Origin: UBA1941 sp046329555
GTDB lineage: Bacteria > Bacteroidota > Bacteroidia > Chitinophagales > LD1
Direction: 5' to 3'
Length of the DNA: 64,000 nt
Assembly: GCA_046329555.1 (NCBI GenBank)
Contig: JAXLUK010000003.1
Coordinates: 500,396 to 564,395 of the forward strand
Positions 20,055 to 27,914 of this stretch are shown piece after piece (the stretch's first letter is position 1; each line of letters opens with the position of its first letter). The notes beneath the pieces were generated by a model, which saw only the letters and a program-made list of their open reading frames with translations, was not told the origin of the DNA and made no database searches. The position numbers were made by a program, and so were the translations under genes.

Positions 20055-21140
20055 TTAATTCTCGGCGTAGCTGGCTATTTCAACCGTTGCCAAATCGTTG
20101 GTATTTAACTGACGTGCAATGGAATTAGACACTTTAATGGCAACGGCCCCATTAGCTTCGTTCAGCTTGCCTACCACCAAGGCGTAAGCAATCTTGCTGT
20201 TTTGAGGATTCGTTAATTTCAGGATGGTGCCTACCTCAGCTTTATCGTAATACGCCAGGTTCATGGTAGCCGGAATTGTTTTGGCCATTCCTGACTCCAC
20301 CATCTTCTTCATACCCGAATACATATATTGGTAAAATATCTTCTCATAGTCATTGTCAGGCTCCTGAGGTTTTTCCTGGGCATTCAACTGCATGCGCTCA
20401 TTCACACTTTCCACATGCCATTCTTTAATTTCTTTCCCAGTTGGATTTGCTTTGCTTGGTGCTACAACCCGTGAAGTACTGGTAAGCCCTTTACTGGATG
20501 CAGCGGCAGGTGCAGCAGCACCTTCATCAGCCATGGTCCAGGTATAACTTTTTACTTTTATCACGCTCTCATCCGTATTCCCGAACAAAGCTCCTTCAGG
20601 AAGGTGAACGGCTTTTCCGCTGGCCATAACAGCCTCCGGATCACTAATCGGCGTAACGGTGGTAGCACTTACCTTCAAATGCTGGCCAACTCTAATTTTT
20701 AAATCACTCAAATTGTTCCAGGCCATCAAATCTTCCTGCGTAATACCGTGAGCCCGCGCGATACTGAAAACTGTTTCACCCTTAGTAACCACATGCGTAG
20801 TTTTCTCTTCGGTTATGATCTCGCTTGGAGGATTAACACTTAAACTTTTTACTTCTCCAGAGGTTTTGGCATGAGCAGTGGGTACTCCTGAAGGGCTTTC
20901 TGATTCCTGCGTAATCGCTGCAGAAGCCGGAATTCGGATTTGCTGCCCGACGCTGATTTTAAAATCTGAACCAATGGCCTCATTAAAGCGAGCTACTTCG
21001 TCGGGCTTTAATCCGTACTTTTTGGAAATAGAATATAGGGTCTGACCCTTTTCTACAGTGTGATTAATAAACTGCCCCGACGGATTGGCATATAACGATA
21101 CCGTACCGATGAGGGTTAAAAAGAATAACGTCTTTTTCAT
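20055..21140 (-). CDS. Exported protein with two LysM domains
   Basis: A 361-residue protein with a signal peptide (MKKTLFFLTLIGTVSLYA). Two peptidoglycan-binding LysM domains follow: residues about 26-73 (HTVEKGQTLYSISKKYGLK to GQQIRIP) and about 112-158 (HVVTKGETVFSIARAHGIT to GQHLKVS). A Ser/Ala-rich linker leads to a C-terminal domain at 265-361. That domain includes YYDKAEVGTILKLTNP and VAIKVSNSIARQL, and resembles a double-psi beta-barrel/RlpA-like fold; that match is inference. It probably acts on or binds the cell wall. No catalytic peptidase motif was found. Confidence 0.8.
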   Translation of the reverse strand: MKKTLFFLTLIGTVSLYANPSGQFINHTVEKGQTLYSISKKYGLKPDEVARFNEAIGSDFKISVGQQIRIPASAAITQESESPSGVPTAHAKTSGEVKSLSVNPPSEIITEEKTTHVVTKGETVFSIARAHGITQEDLMAWNNLSDLKIRVGQHLKVSATTVTPISDPEAVMASGKAVHLPEGALFGNTDESVIKVKSYTWTMADEGAAAPAAASSKGLTSTSRVVAPSKANPTGKEIKEWHVESVNERMQLNAQEKPQEPDNDYEKIFYQYMYSGMKKMVESGMAKTIPATMNLAYYDKAEVGTILKLTNPQNSKIAYALVVGKLNEANGAVAIKVSNSIARQLNTNDLATVEIASYAEN

Positions 21141-21175
21141 TGTTAAGCGGTTATTGAAAGGAGTTTAATTATGTA

Positions 21176-21532
21176 TTATTCGACTATCACGACTCCTTCC
21201 CCTTTTCCCTGAGAAGTCATCATTTGATAGGTATAATTACCACTAGCCAGATCAGCCGTGTTCACGGTAAATGAATTTTGCCCCGGATGTTCCATCAGGT
21301 ATTCTCTTTTTATCAAAGCTCCGTCGTTTGAAAACAAGAGCAACATCGCCTGCATACCACCGCTAGACGTGAAAGACAACGTTAAATGCTCGGGGCATGG
21401 AGGCGGACAATCTACCGCCGATGCCGATTTAGCAGCCATCGACTCAATTGTGTTATGCAGCATGTTTGCGTTAGCCGCATTGCTGAAATTGAAGGTAAAA
21501 AGGGCACATCCGGTTAGAAAAAGTGTTTTCAT
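21176..21532 (-). CDS. Small exported protein
   Basis: A 118-residue protein when the start is placed at 21532 (MKTLFLTGCALFTFNFSNA). That start gives a proper signal peptide, whereas the longer frame to 21574 does not. The mature part ends in a short beta domain (LLFSNDGALIKREYLM, NSFTVNTADLASGNYTYQMM, GVVIVE) that resembles the type A T9SS/secretion C-terminal fold in miniature. Whether it is truly a T9SS signal is uncertain. It lies 35 nt upstream of the LysM gene on the same strand, so co-transcription is likely. Function unknown. Confidence 0.6.
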   Translation of the reverse strand: MKTLFLTGCALFTFNFSNAANANMLHNTIESMAAKSASAVDCPPPCPEHLTLSFTSSGGMQAMLLLFSNDGALIKREYLMEHPGQNSFTVNTADLASGNYTYQMMTSQGKGEGVVIVE

Positions 21533-21620
21533 AAAACAGCATTTTATACCCGTTATTACGAAATAGGCCATCATAAGTTACAAATCCCCTGAATTTTGCG
21601 GTATTCCTTATTATTGCATT

Positions 21621-22073
21621 ATGGCTAGTATTGAAGTAGAGATTAAACAGAAGCGATTTCGCAGTGAGCATGATAAAGCCCTTGTAAATGTGTTATATAC
21701 GGCTAATTGGATGTATAGCGCCAACGCCGCGGTATTAAAACAATATGGCATTACGCCTGAGCAGTTTAATGTGCTGAGAATATTAAGGGGATCTCATCCA
21801 AACTTGATGAAATTAGGAGATATCACCTCAAGAATGCTCGATAAAAATAGTAACGCAACCAGATTAGTAGAGAAACTGCGACTAAAACAATTGGTTCACC
21901 GCGAAATCTGCCCTACCAATCGCCGACAAGTGGATATAACCATCACCGATGCGGGTCTAAAACTGTTAGAAGAAATTGATAGTCAATGGGAAAGTAAGTT
22001 TCAGCGCGGCTTGGCACTGTCAGCATCTGAAGCAGAACAATTAAACCATCTCCTCGACAAAATGCGCGGTTAG
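21621..22073 (+). CDS. MarR family transcriptional regulator
   Basis: A 150-residue winged-helix regulator of normal MarR length. The DNA-binding helix-turn-helix spans residues about 35-100 (YGITPEQFNVLRILRG, MKLGDITSRMLDKNSNATRLVEKL). The beta-wing follows (RQVDITITDAGLKLLEEI). The gene lies directly upstream of the pirin and YceI genes. The promoter between them contains a 13-bp direct repeat and a small palindrome that could be its operator. MarR-type proteins often repress neighbouring stress or oxidation-response genes, so regulation of pirin/yceI is a reasonable inference. Confidence 0.88.
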   Translation: MASIEVEIKQKRFRSEHDKALVNVLYTANWMYSANAAVLKQYGITPEQFNVLRILRGSHPNLMKLGDITSRMLDKNSNATRLVEKLRLKQLVHREICPTNRRQVDITITDAGLKLLEEIDSQWESKFQRGLALSASEAEQLNHLLDKMRG

Positions 22074-22104
22074 CAATAATATTTGTTAATCTACCTTTAC
22101 TTTA

Positions 22105-22135
22105 TTTGTATATACATCTTTTGTTTATACATTTG
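22105..22135 (+). promoter_or_regulatory. Bacteroidota promoter of pirin-yceI with possible operator
   Basis: TTTG (22105-22108), a 19-nt spacer and TACATTTG (22128-22135) match the Bacteroidota promoter TTTG-N19-TAnnTTTG exactly, 20 nt before the pirin ATG. Overlapping it are two 13-bp direct repeats differing at one base, TTTGTATATACAT (22105-22117) and TTTGTTTATACAT (22120-22132). The first contains the palindrome TGTATATACA. Their place over the promoter makes them candidates for the MarR protein's binding site. Confidence 0.7.
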
Positions 22136-22155
22136 TTCCATCAAAGTAATAAAAG

Positions 22156-22866
22156 ATGGAACTCATCATTCATAAAGCAGCAGAGCGCGGTCATGCCAAT
22201 CACGGTTGGTTAAATGCCTGGCATTCTTTCAGTTTCGCCAATTTCTACGACCCCGCCAAAATTCAATTTGGCGCCCTACGCGTGCTGAACGATGACACCA
22301 TTGCCCCGGGCATGGGGTTTGGGATGCATCCTCACAACAACATGGAGATTATCACGATTCCTTTGGAAGGCAGTGTACGTCACCGCGACAGCATGGGTAA
22401 TGAAGGGTTGGTAAAAGCTGGCGAGGTGCAGGTGATGAGTGCCGGAACCGGAATTCTTCATTCCGAAGTCAACGGTTCAACAGTAGAGCCGTTAAAGCTT
22501 TTTCAAATCTGGATTTTCCCGGAAAAAGAGCAACTGACTCCGCGTTACAACCAAAAATCATTTGATACAGCAAATCGCAGCCAGCACTGGCAGTTGCTGG
22601 TTTCGGCAGATGGCAGCCAGAACAGTCTGACAATTCATCAGAAAGCGCGCATCGCAAGAGCCACGATTGAAGCCGGCCAAGCCCTCTCCTACCCGGTGCA
22701 TCATGAGGGAAATGGTATTTATCTGATGGTTGTTGAAGGATCTGCAGCAGTTTTGGGTTTAACCTTAAGCCGTAGGGATGCCATTGGATTAACCGATGCT
22801 TCCGCAGTGGAAATACACGCAACAGAAAAAACTGAGGTGCTCGTCCTGGAGGTTCCCATGAATTAA
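22156..22866 (+). CDS. Pirin family protein (YhhW type)
   Basis: A 236-residue bicupin of the pirin family; some members have quercetin 2,3-dioxygenase activity. The N-terminal cupin carries the metal ligands in MHPHNNMEIITIPLEG (two His and a Glu) and the later His in GTGILHSEVN. The start NHGWLNAWHSFSFANFYDP is the classic pirin signature. The C-terminal cupin is shorter and lacks an evident metal site. It is preceded by a strong promoter and followed 24 nt later by the YceI gene. A role in oxidative or quinone stress is inferred from the MarR neighbour and the family. Confidence 0.93.
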   Translation: MELIIHKAAERGHANHGWLNAWHSFSFANFYDPAKIQFGALRVLNDDTIAPGMGFGMHPHNNMEIITIPLEGSVRHRDSMGNEGLVKAGEVQVMSAGTGILHSEVNGSTVEPLKLFQIWIFPEKEQLTPRYNQKSFDTANRSQHWQLLVSADGSQNSLTIHQKARIARATIEAGQALSYPVHHEGNGIYLMVVEGSAAVLGLTLSRRDAIGLTDASAVEIHATEKTEVLVLEVPMN

Positions 22867-22890
22867 TACGTAAACAAACCAATTAAATAT

Positions 22891-23424
22891 ATGAGCACAA
22901 CAACATGGTCTATCGACCCAACCCACAGTGAAATCTTGTTCAAAGTAAAGCACCTGATGATCAATTCGGTTACGGGTCGCTTCAACAAATTTGAAGGACA
23001 ATTAACCAGTACCGCCGAGGATTTTAGCGGTGCCAACATTTCCTTTAGTGCCGACGTTGCCTCCATAGATACCAATATGGAAATGCGCGACAACCACTTG
23101 CGCAGCGATGATTTTTTTGCTGCAGAAAAATATCCTCAGATACGTTTTTCCAGTACCCGTTTTGAGAAAACCGGTGCAGATACCTATCGTCTTACCGGTG
23201 ATTTTACCATTCGCGATATCACCCGCCCCATTGAGTTAGCAGTAGAATATCAAGGTACCGCTACCGACTTTTATGGTAACACTAAAGCCGGATTTGAGTT
23301 AACAGGCAAAATCAGCCGAAAAGAATTTGGTTTGGTTTGGAATGGCGTAACTGAATCAGGCGGTATCGTTGTTGGTGATGAAGTGAAGCTGACGGCCAAC
23401 GTACAGTTGAAAAAAGAAGCGTAA
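22891..23424 (+). CDS. YceI family lipid-binding-like protein
   Basis: A 177-residue lipocalin-like protein of the YceI family, whose members bind polyisoprenoid lipids. Family signatures are WSIDPTHSEILFKVKHLM at the start, GRFNKFEGQL, the MRDNHLRSDDFF motif, and DFTIRDITRPIELAVEY. The version here has no signal peptide, so it is probably cytoplasmic; the E. coli protein is periplasmic. It is the second gene of the pirin operon and ends at a strong hairpin terminator. Confidence 0.92.
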   Translation: MSTTTWSIDPTHSEILFKVKHLMINSVTGRFNKFEGQLTSTAEDFSGANISFSADVASIDTNMEMRDNHLRSDDFFAAEKYPQIRFSSTRFEKTGADTYRLTGDFTIRDITRPIELAVEYQGTATDFYGNTKAGFELTGKISRKEFGLVWNGVTESGGIVVGDEVKLTANVQLKKEA

Positions 23425-23448
23425 TTGTGACATCATTCTGAACTGTGA

Positions 23449-23476
23449 ACCGCCTGCCGCACGCAGGCGGTTTTTT
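23449..23476 (+). terminator. Intrinsic terminator after yceI
   Basis: ACCGCCTGC (23449-23457) pairs perfectly with GCAGGCGGT (23463-23471) around a 5-nt loop, followed by a run of T. It ends the MarR-pirin-YceI unit and touches the stop codon of the convergent lptG gene. Confidence 0.88.
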
Positions 23477-24554
23477 ATTTAGGCGCGCGCCAAACCAGAT
23501 AAACCGCAAGGAATCCAAAAACAATATTCGGAATCCATACCCCTATTACCGGTGGCAGGGTAGAATTGGTAGAAAATGTTACCGAGAATTTACCAATAAT
23601 TTCGTACAAAGAACTCAACCCAATACCTAATACCAAATGCCAGCCCAAGCCTCCCCGCACCTTACGGGATGCCACGCTCACGCCAATCAGGGTCATAATA
23701 AATACACTGGCTGCCGAAGCACTGCGCCGCCACCTTTCAACTTCGTAAAACTCAATATAATTCTGACCAGATGCCTTCATCTCATCGATATAGCGAATCA
23801 ACTCAGGCGTTGTCATCTCATCTTTATTATTGGCAGAATATTTGAAATCCTTTGGCGTAAAGTGAAAAGCGGTATCCAAAACTTTTCCGCTTTGAATCAC
23901 ATCGGTTCCCTCGCTTGCCGCAGTTCGCGTATACCAATTAGAAAGTCGCCACTGCGCTGTTTTCGGCAACCATTCTATTTTTTCAGCCCTCAACCGGTAA
24001 TCTATTCTACTGTCTTTGAAATGGTCAATAGCAAACTTAAATCCAGCCGCATCCGAAGGCCGGTAATTTTCCATAAACAAATAGGTGTGGTCTGCAATCT
24101 GCCGGTGATAATTCAGACTGATATTATCCATGTACTTATTGATGTAAGTATGCTCAAATGCGATGCGCTTTTTGTTAGAATAGGGCACCAGATAATTATT
24201 GCAGAACCACAAACTTCCCGCCAGAATACAAGCACCAACGAAATACGGCCGCAGCATGCGATAAAAACTGGTACCGCTGTTGAGAATAGCGATAATTTCA
24301 GAGCGATCGGCTAATTGCGAGGTGAAAAAAATACAGGCTACCAGAATAAAAAATGGCGCCAGCATAGCGCCGATGTAAGGAATAAAACTCACATAATATT
24401 GCGTGATGATGATTTTGAGAGTAGCATCTCCATTTAAAAAATTATCAATTTTTTCTGAAACATCAATCACTATGGTGATCAGCAGTAACAGAAAAAGAAT
24501 GAAGACAAACGTCCCCAAAAACTTCTTGAGTATGTACCAGTCAATCTTTTTCAC
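23475..24554 (-). CDS. lptG: LptF/LptG family permease
   Basis: A 359-residue inner-membrane protein of the YjgP/YjgQ family that powers lipopolysaccharide extraction with LptB. It starts with the family signature MKKIDWYILKKFLGTFVFIL. Three hydrophobic segments precede the periplasmic beta-jellyroll (residues about 130-265, including DHTYLFMENYRPSD), and three follow it (ASVFIMTLIGVSVASRK, GLGWHLVLGIGLSSLYEIIG, VIGVWIPNIVFGFLAVYLVW). The ATG overlaps the tgt stop by 4 nt, so the two genes are coupled. LptG rather than LptF is chosen by general resemblance; that choice is less certain than the family. Confidence 0.85.
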   Translation of the reverse strand: MKKIDWYILKKFLGTFVFILFLLLLITIVIDVSEKIDNFLNGDATLKIIITQYYVSFIPYIGAMLAPFFILVACIFFTSQLADRSEIIAILNSGTSFYRMLRPYFVGACILAGSLWFCNNYLVPYSNKKRIAFEHTYINKYMDNISLNYHRQIADHTYLFMENYRPSDAAGFKFAIDHFKDSRIDYRLRAEKIEWLPKTAQWRLSNWYTRTAASEGTDVIQSGKVLDTAFHFTPKDFKYSANNKDEMTTPELIRYIDEMKASGQNYIEFYEVERWRRSASAASVFIMTLIGVSVASRKVRGGLGWHLVLGIGLSSLYEIIGKFSVTFSTNSTLPPVIGVWIPNIVFGFLAVYLVWRAPK

Positions 24555-25681
24555 AGCCGTGTCATCACCCGGTTAATTGTTTGCACTTTCCAGGCCGCGA
24601 ATGTTCCGGCCAGAATTTGTTGGCGGGCTTCTTTCACCAGCCATAAATAAAAACTCAGATTGTTCAGCGACGCAATCATGGCTCCCAACATCTCACCGCT
24701 GTGAACCAGGTGACGCAAGTATGCCTTAGTGTGCGTGCGGCAAACAGCGCAAGGACTATTTTCGTCAATAGGTGAAAAATCGTTCTTCCACTTTTCGTTT
24801 CTAATATTAATAATACCCTGCGTGGTAAATAACATACCGTTTCTGGCATTGCGCGTTGGCATCACACAATCAAACATATCTACACCCAGTGAAATGCCCT
24901 CCAAAATGTTAGCCGGCGTACCCACTCCCATCAGATAACGAGGTTTATCTTTGGGTAGAATGTCACAAACCAGTTCTGTCATCGCGTACATCTCCTCATC
25001 TGGCTCGCCAACACTAAGGCCGCCAATGGCATTACCGGCGCGATTTTTGGCGGCGATATATTCTGCAGAAGCTATACGCAAATCTTTAAAAACCGAACCC
25101 TGTACAATGGGAAACAAGTGTTGCTGGTAACCATACAGCGGCTCAGTTTCATCGAATCTTGTGATACATCGATCGAGCCAGCGATGGGTCATATCCAATG
25201 ATTTGCGGGCATAAGCATAGTCACAAGGATACGGTGTACACTCATCAAATGCCATCATGATATCAGCGCCAATAATTCGTTGTGTATCCATCACATTTTC
25301 AGGCGTGAAAATGTGCTTGGAACCATCGATATGCGACCGGAATTCTGCGCCTTCTTCCCGAATTTTTCTAATATCAGAAAGTGAATAAACCTGATAGCCA
25401 CCGCTATCGGTAAGTATGGGTCGGTTCCATCCATTAAACTGATGTAATCCGCCGGCTTTTCGCAGGGTATCTAATCCCGGGCGCAAATACAAATGATAAG
25501 TATTGCCCAAAATGATTCGTGCATCTATATCTCGCACCAATTCTTCAAAATGAACAGCCTTCACTGTTCCGGCTGTGCCTACCGGCATAAAAATGGGTGT
25601 TTCTATTGCACCATGATTGGTTTGAAACACGCCAGCACGGGCTTTAGAAGCGCTATCGGTGGCAACCAGTGTAAAACTCAT
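24551..25681 (-). CDS. tgt: tRNA-guanine transglycosylase
   Basis: A 376-residue enzyme that replaces guanine-34 by a queuosine precursor in GUN-anticodon tRNAs. The start at 25681 gives the normal family start (MSFTLVATDSASKARAGVF); the frame is open further to 25906, but that would cover the CDGSH gene. Asp92 lies in DSGGYQVYSLSDIRKI, and a second catalytic motif is MAFDECTPYP. The C-terminal zinc site looks degenerate: the usual C-x-C-x2-C is here Ser-x-Cys-x2-Cys (NSPCAVC), and the usual His of the HN-L motif is Asn (SLNNLSFYLW). It overlaps lptG by 4 nt. Confidence 0.95.
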   Translation of the reverse strand: MSFTLVATDSASKARAGVFQTNHGAIETPIFMPVGTAGTVKAVHFEELVRDIDARIILGNTYHLYLRPGLDTLRKAGGLHQFNGWNRPILTDSGGYQVYSLSDIRKIREEGAEFRSHIDGSKHIFTPENVMDTQRIIGADIMMAFDECTPYPCDYAYARKSLDMTHRWLDRCITRFDETEPLYGYQQHLFPIVQGSVFKDLRIASAEYIAAKNRAGNAIGGLSVGEPDEEMYAMTELVCDILPKDKPRYLMGVGTPANILEGISLGVDMFDCVMPTRNARNGMLFTTQGIINIRNEKWKNDFSPIDENSPCAVCRTHTKAYLRHLVHSGEMLGAMIASLNNLSFYLWLVKEARQQILAGTFAAWKVQTINRVMTRL

Positions 25682-25748
25682 AAGGTGGGCGAAAGTACAA
25701 AAACCCGCGCTGCCATCAGATTTACAAGGAAAGGTTAGCTTCGTAGGT

Positions 25749-25952
25749 ATGGAAGAACTAGAACATGAAAAGAAACAAGGCGCCATTGTAGAACTACGCC
25801 CCAATGGCCCGATAGTTATCTCAGGGATCTTTGAGGTAACTGATGAACAAGGAAATGTAATGGAGAAAAAGGAGAAACGCAGCTTCTGCAGATGCGGATT
25901 AAGCAAGACCTACCCCATCTGCGATGGCGCCCACAAGGCCATGGCTAGTTGA
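25749..25952 (+). CDS. CDGSH iron-sulfur domain protein
   Basis: A 67-residue protein with one CDGSH-type 2Fe-2S motif: C-R-C-G-L-S-K-T-Y-P-I-C-D-G-A-H, giving three Cys and one His ligands in the family spacing. The first half holds the family's N-terminal strands (GAIVELRPNGPIVISGIF). The start at 25749 is preferred over 25659 because the longer frame runs into the tgt start. It is divergent from tgt with a 67-nt gap. Electron transfer or redox sensing is the usual role; the partner is unknown. Confidence 0.88.
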   Translation: MEELEHEKKQGAIVELRPNGPIVISGIFEVTDEQGNVMEKKEKRSFCRCGLSKTYPICDGAHKAMAS

Positions 25953-26059
25953 TTCACCGCTTTTTTTGGTGCTTTAGCCTAATTTAAAGCAAAATTCCCC
26001 TGTCTTTAAACCTTTTCCTTCAAATCAAATCCGACATTCGCAACAGCAAAAAATCAGAT

Positions 26060-27865
26060 ATGAAGAAACAACTACATCGCCTTATGGCCACGGTAATGTT
26101 CGGCATGGTAGCCTTATGGGCCGGAGCCGTTTGTACTCCAACGGGTTCTACTTTTAATGATGCTACCTGCGCCGGCGTCCCTTATGACTTTAATGGCCGC
26201 CAGTTAACTGTGGCCGGCACCTATTTCGATACCTTGCAAACAACAGGGGGCTGCGACAGTATCGTTACCTTGAACCTTACTGTAAATCAGCCATCTAACG
26301 TTTCTATTTACGATACCATTTGTGCTGGTACCGTGTATTATTTTGCTGGCATCCGCCGCACGGTGAGCGGCATCTACGGCGATACGCTGTTCAATCAGTA
26401 TTTTTGTGATAGTATTATCTCGCTGCACCTCACCGTAAACAATGACCCGCATCCGCGCGACACCATACGCACCAGTACCTGCGCCGGGCATCCATATAAT
26501 TTCTACGGAAGAAACATCACACAGCCGGGCACCTACCGCGATACCGTAGCTGGTTCTAACCATGGCTGCGATAGTATAATCGTTCTGGTATTGCAAGTTA
26601 TTGGCGGCGGTCCGGGCGGCGGAACCAATGTTACCGCGCAAATTTGCACCGGAGGCTCCTATGACTTCAACGGAACAATTCTAACGACTGCAGGTACCTA
26701 CCGCGACACCCTCGTTAGTGCAACAACAGGCTGTGATAGCATCATCAGACTCACCCTTACCGTTGGTAGCTATAATTCTACCACCAAAACCGATTCGATT
26801 TGCGCAGGTAATGGAAGCTATCAATGGCGTGGAAGAACACTCACTTCTACCGGAACCTTCCGCGATACGGTAGTGAAAGGCACCGGTTGCGATAGTATTT
26901 ACATTCTTCGTTTGGTTGCAAAACCAGGTTCTTTAGTTAACCAAAACATCCAATTCTGCCAAGGTAGCACAGTTACCTGGCATGGTAACACCTACACCGC
27001 ACCAGGTCAATACCGCGATACGGTGCCCAACAATACCGGCGGTTGCGATACCGTCTTCACACTCAATTTGCAACCTGGCCCTCCTCCAACAATCAATAAA
27101 ACAGATAGTATTTGCTCAGGAGACGCCTATGTTTATTTAGGAAAAACGTATACCCTGGCGGGAGTTTATACTGATACTATTGCCAGCAATACAGGCGGCT
27201 GCGATACTATTGTTCGTTTAAGGCTCAACGCCAAAGCCGGAAGCCCGGCGCCAATCCAAATCCGTGATTCTATTTGCCAGGGCGGTACTTATCATTTCCG
27301 TGATACTTCCTTTACCACTAACGGTGTGTTCCGTGTGGGGTTAGCCGGACCTGGTTGCGATACCGTTGTTACCATTTTCCTGACTTACCGCACATCAGTT
27401 CCTGCAGTCACTATTACACAAAGTGGAACTACCTTGATTGCTAATACCACTAGTGCAGTATCTTACCAATGGTATTTTAATGGCAATGCCATTCCAAATG
27501 CAACCGGCCAGGCCTATCCTGCTTCCGGTACCGGATCAGGCACCTATACCGTAGACGCTATTGATGCCGGAGGATGCACTGGAACTTCAGCACCATTCAA
27601 CGCCATCATCAACGGTATTACTGCTGTTACTGAAACGAAAATGATGCTCTACCCAAATCCGAACCGCGGCGTATTTACATTGTATTCTGAAAATGCAATT
27701 GGCGAAGAAGCCATTATCGCTGATCTCTCAGGTCGTGAAATGGCCCGTGTAGCTATTACCAAAAACAATGAAACGTTTACGGTGAACAATCTGTCGGAAG
27801 GAACTTATCTCTTGCAACTGGCAAAAGCAGGTTCCCGGCCAATCAGGTTCTCGGTGATGAAATAA
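26060..27865 (+). CDS. T9SS type A protein with 8 Cys-repeat units
   Basis: A 601-residue secreted protein with a signal peptide (MATVMFGMVALWAGAVC). Eight tandem units of about 50-62 residues have the pattern C-x-G-x3-Y-x-F-x-G-x3-T-x2-G-x-Y-x-DT-x5-GCDSI-x2-L-x-L-x-V. This is the same family of units as in the 9838-14562 protein. An Ig-like section follows (VSYQWYFNGNAIPNA). The end is a type A T9SS sorting domain: MLYPNPNRGVFTLYSE, LSGREMARVAI, LSEGTYLLQLAKAG, RFSVMK. It ends at a strong terminator that separates it from the giant gene. A surface or matrix role is inference. Confidence 0.88.
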   Translation: MKKQLHRLMATVMFGMVALWAGAVCTPTGSTFNDATCAGVPYDFNGRQLTVAGTYFDTLQTTGGCDSIVTLNLTVNQPSNVSIYDTICAGTVYYFAGIRRTVSGIYGDTLFNQYFCDSIISLHLTVNNDPHPRDTIRTSTCAGHPYNFYGRNITQPGTYRDTVAGSNHGCDSIIVLVLQVIGGGPGGGTNVTAQICTGGSYDFNGTILTTAGTYRDTLVSATTGCDSIIRLTLTVGSYNSTTKTDSICAGNGSYQWRGRTLTSTGTFRDTVVKGTGCDSIYILRLVAKPGSLVNQNIQFCQGSTVTWHGNTYTAPGQYRDTVPNNTGGCDTVFTLNLQPGPPPTINKTDSICSGDAYVYLGKTYTLAGVYTDTIASNTGGCDTIVRLRLNAKAGSPAPIQIRDSICQGGTYHFRDTSFTTNGVFRVGLAGPGCDTVVTIFLTYRTSVPAVTITQSGTTLIANTTSAVSYQWYFNGNAIPNATGQAYPASGTGSGTYTVDAIDAGGCTGTSAPFNAIINGITAVTETKMMLYPNPNRGVFTLYSENAIGEEAIIADLSGREMARVAITKNNETFTVNNLSEGTYLLQLAKAGSRPIRFSVMK

Positions 27866-27868
27866 TCA

Positions 27869-27901
27869 ACAAGCCCCGCCCTTAAAGCGGGGCTTGTTTT
27901 T
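27869..27901 (+). terminator. Strong intrinsic terminator
   Basis: ACAAGCCCCGC (27869-27879) pairs with GCGGGGCTTGT (27887-27897): an 11-bp perfect stem, 7-nt loop and T-run. It lies 4 nt after the stop of the T9SS type A gene. It also shows that the giant gene downstream starts at 27915, not at the Met at 27894. Confidence 0.93.
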
Positions 27902-27914
27902 CACCTGGTACGAT

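Noticed and set aside
25682..25906. N-terminal extension of tgt to 25906
   Set aside because: The extension has no family resemblance and would cover the whole CDGSH gene on the other strand; the normal Tgt start is at 25681.
27894..27914. Met at 27894 as start of the giant protein
   Set aside because: It lies inside the terminator hairpin of the preceding gene, while the Met at 27915 begins a clean signal peptide.
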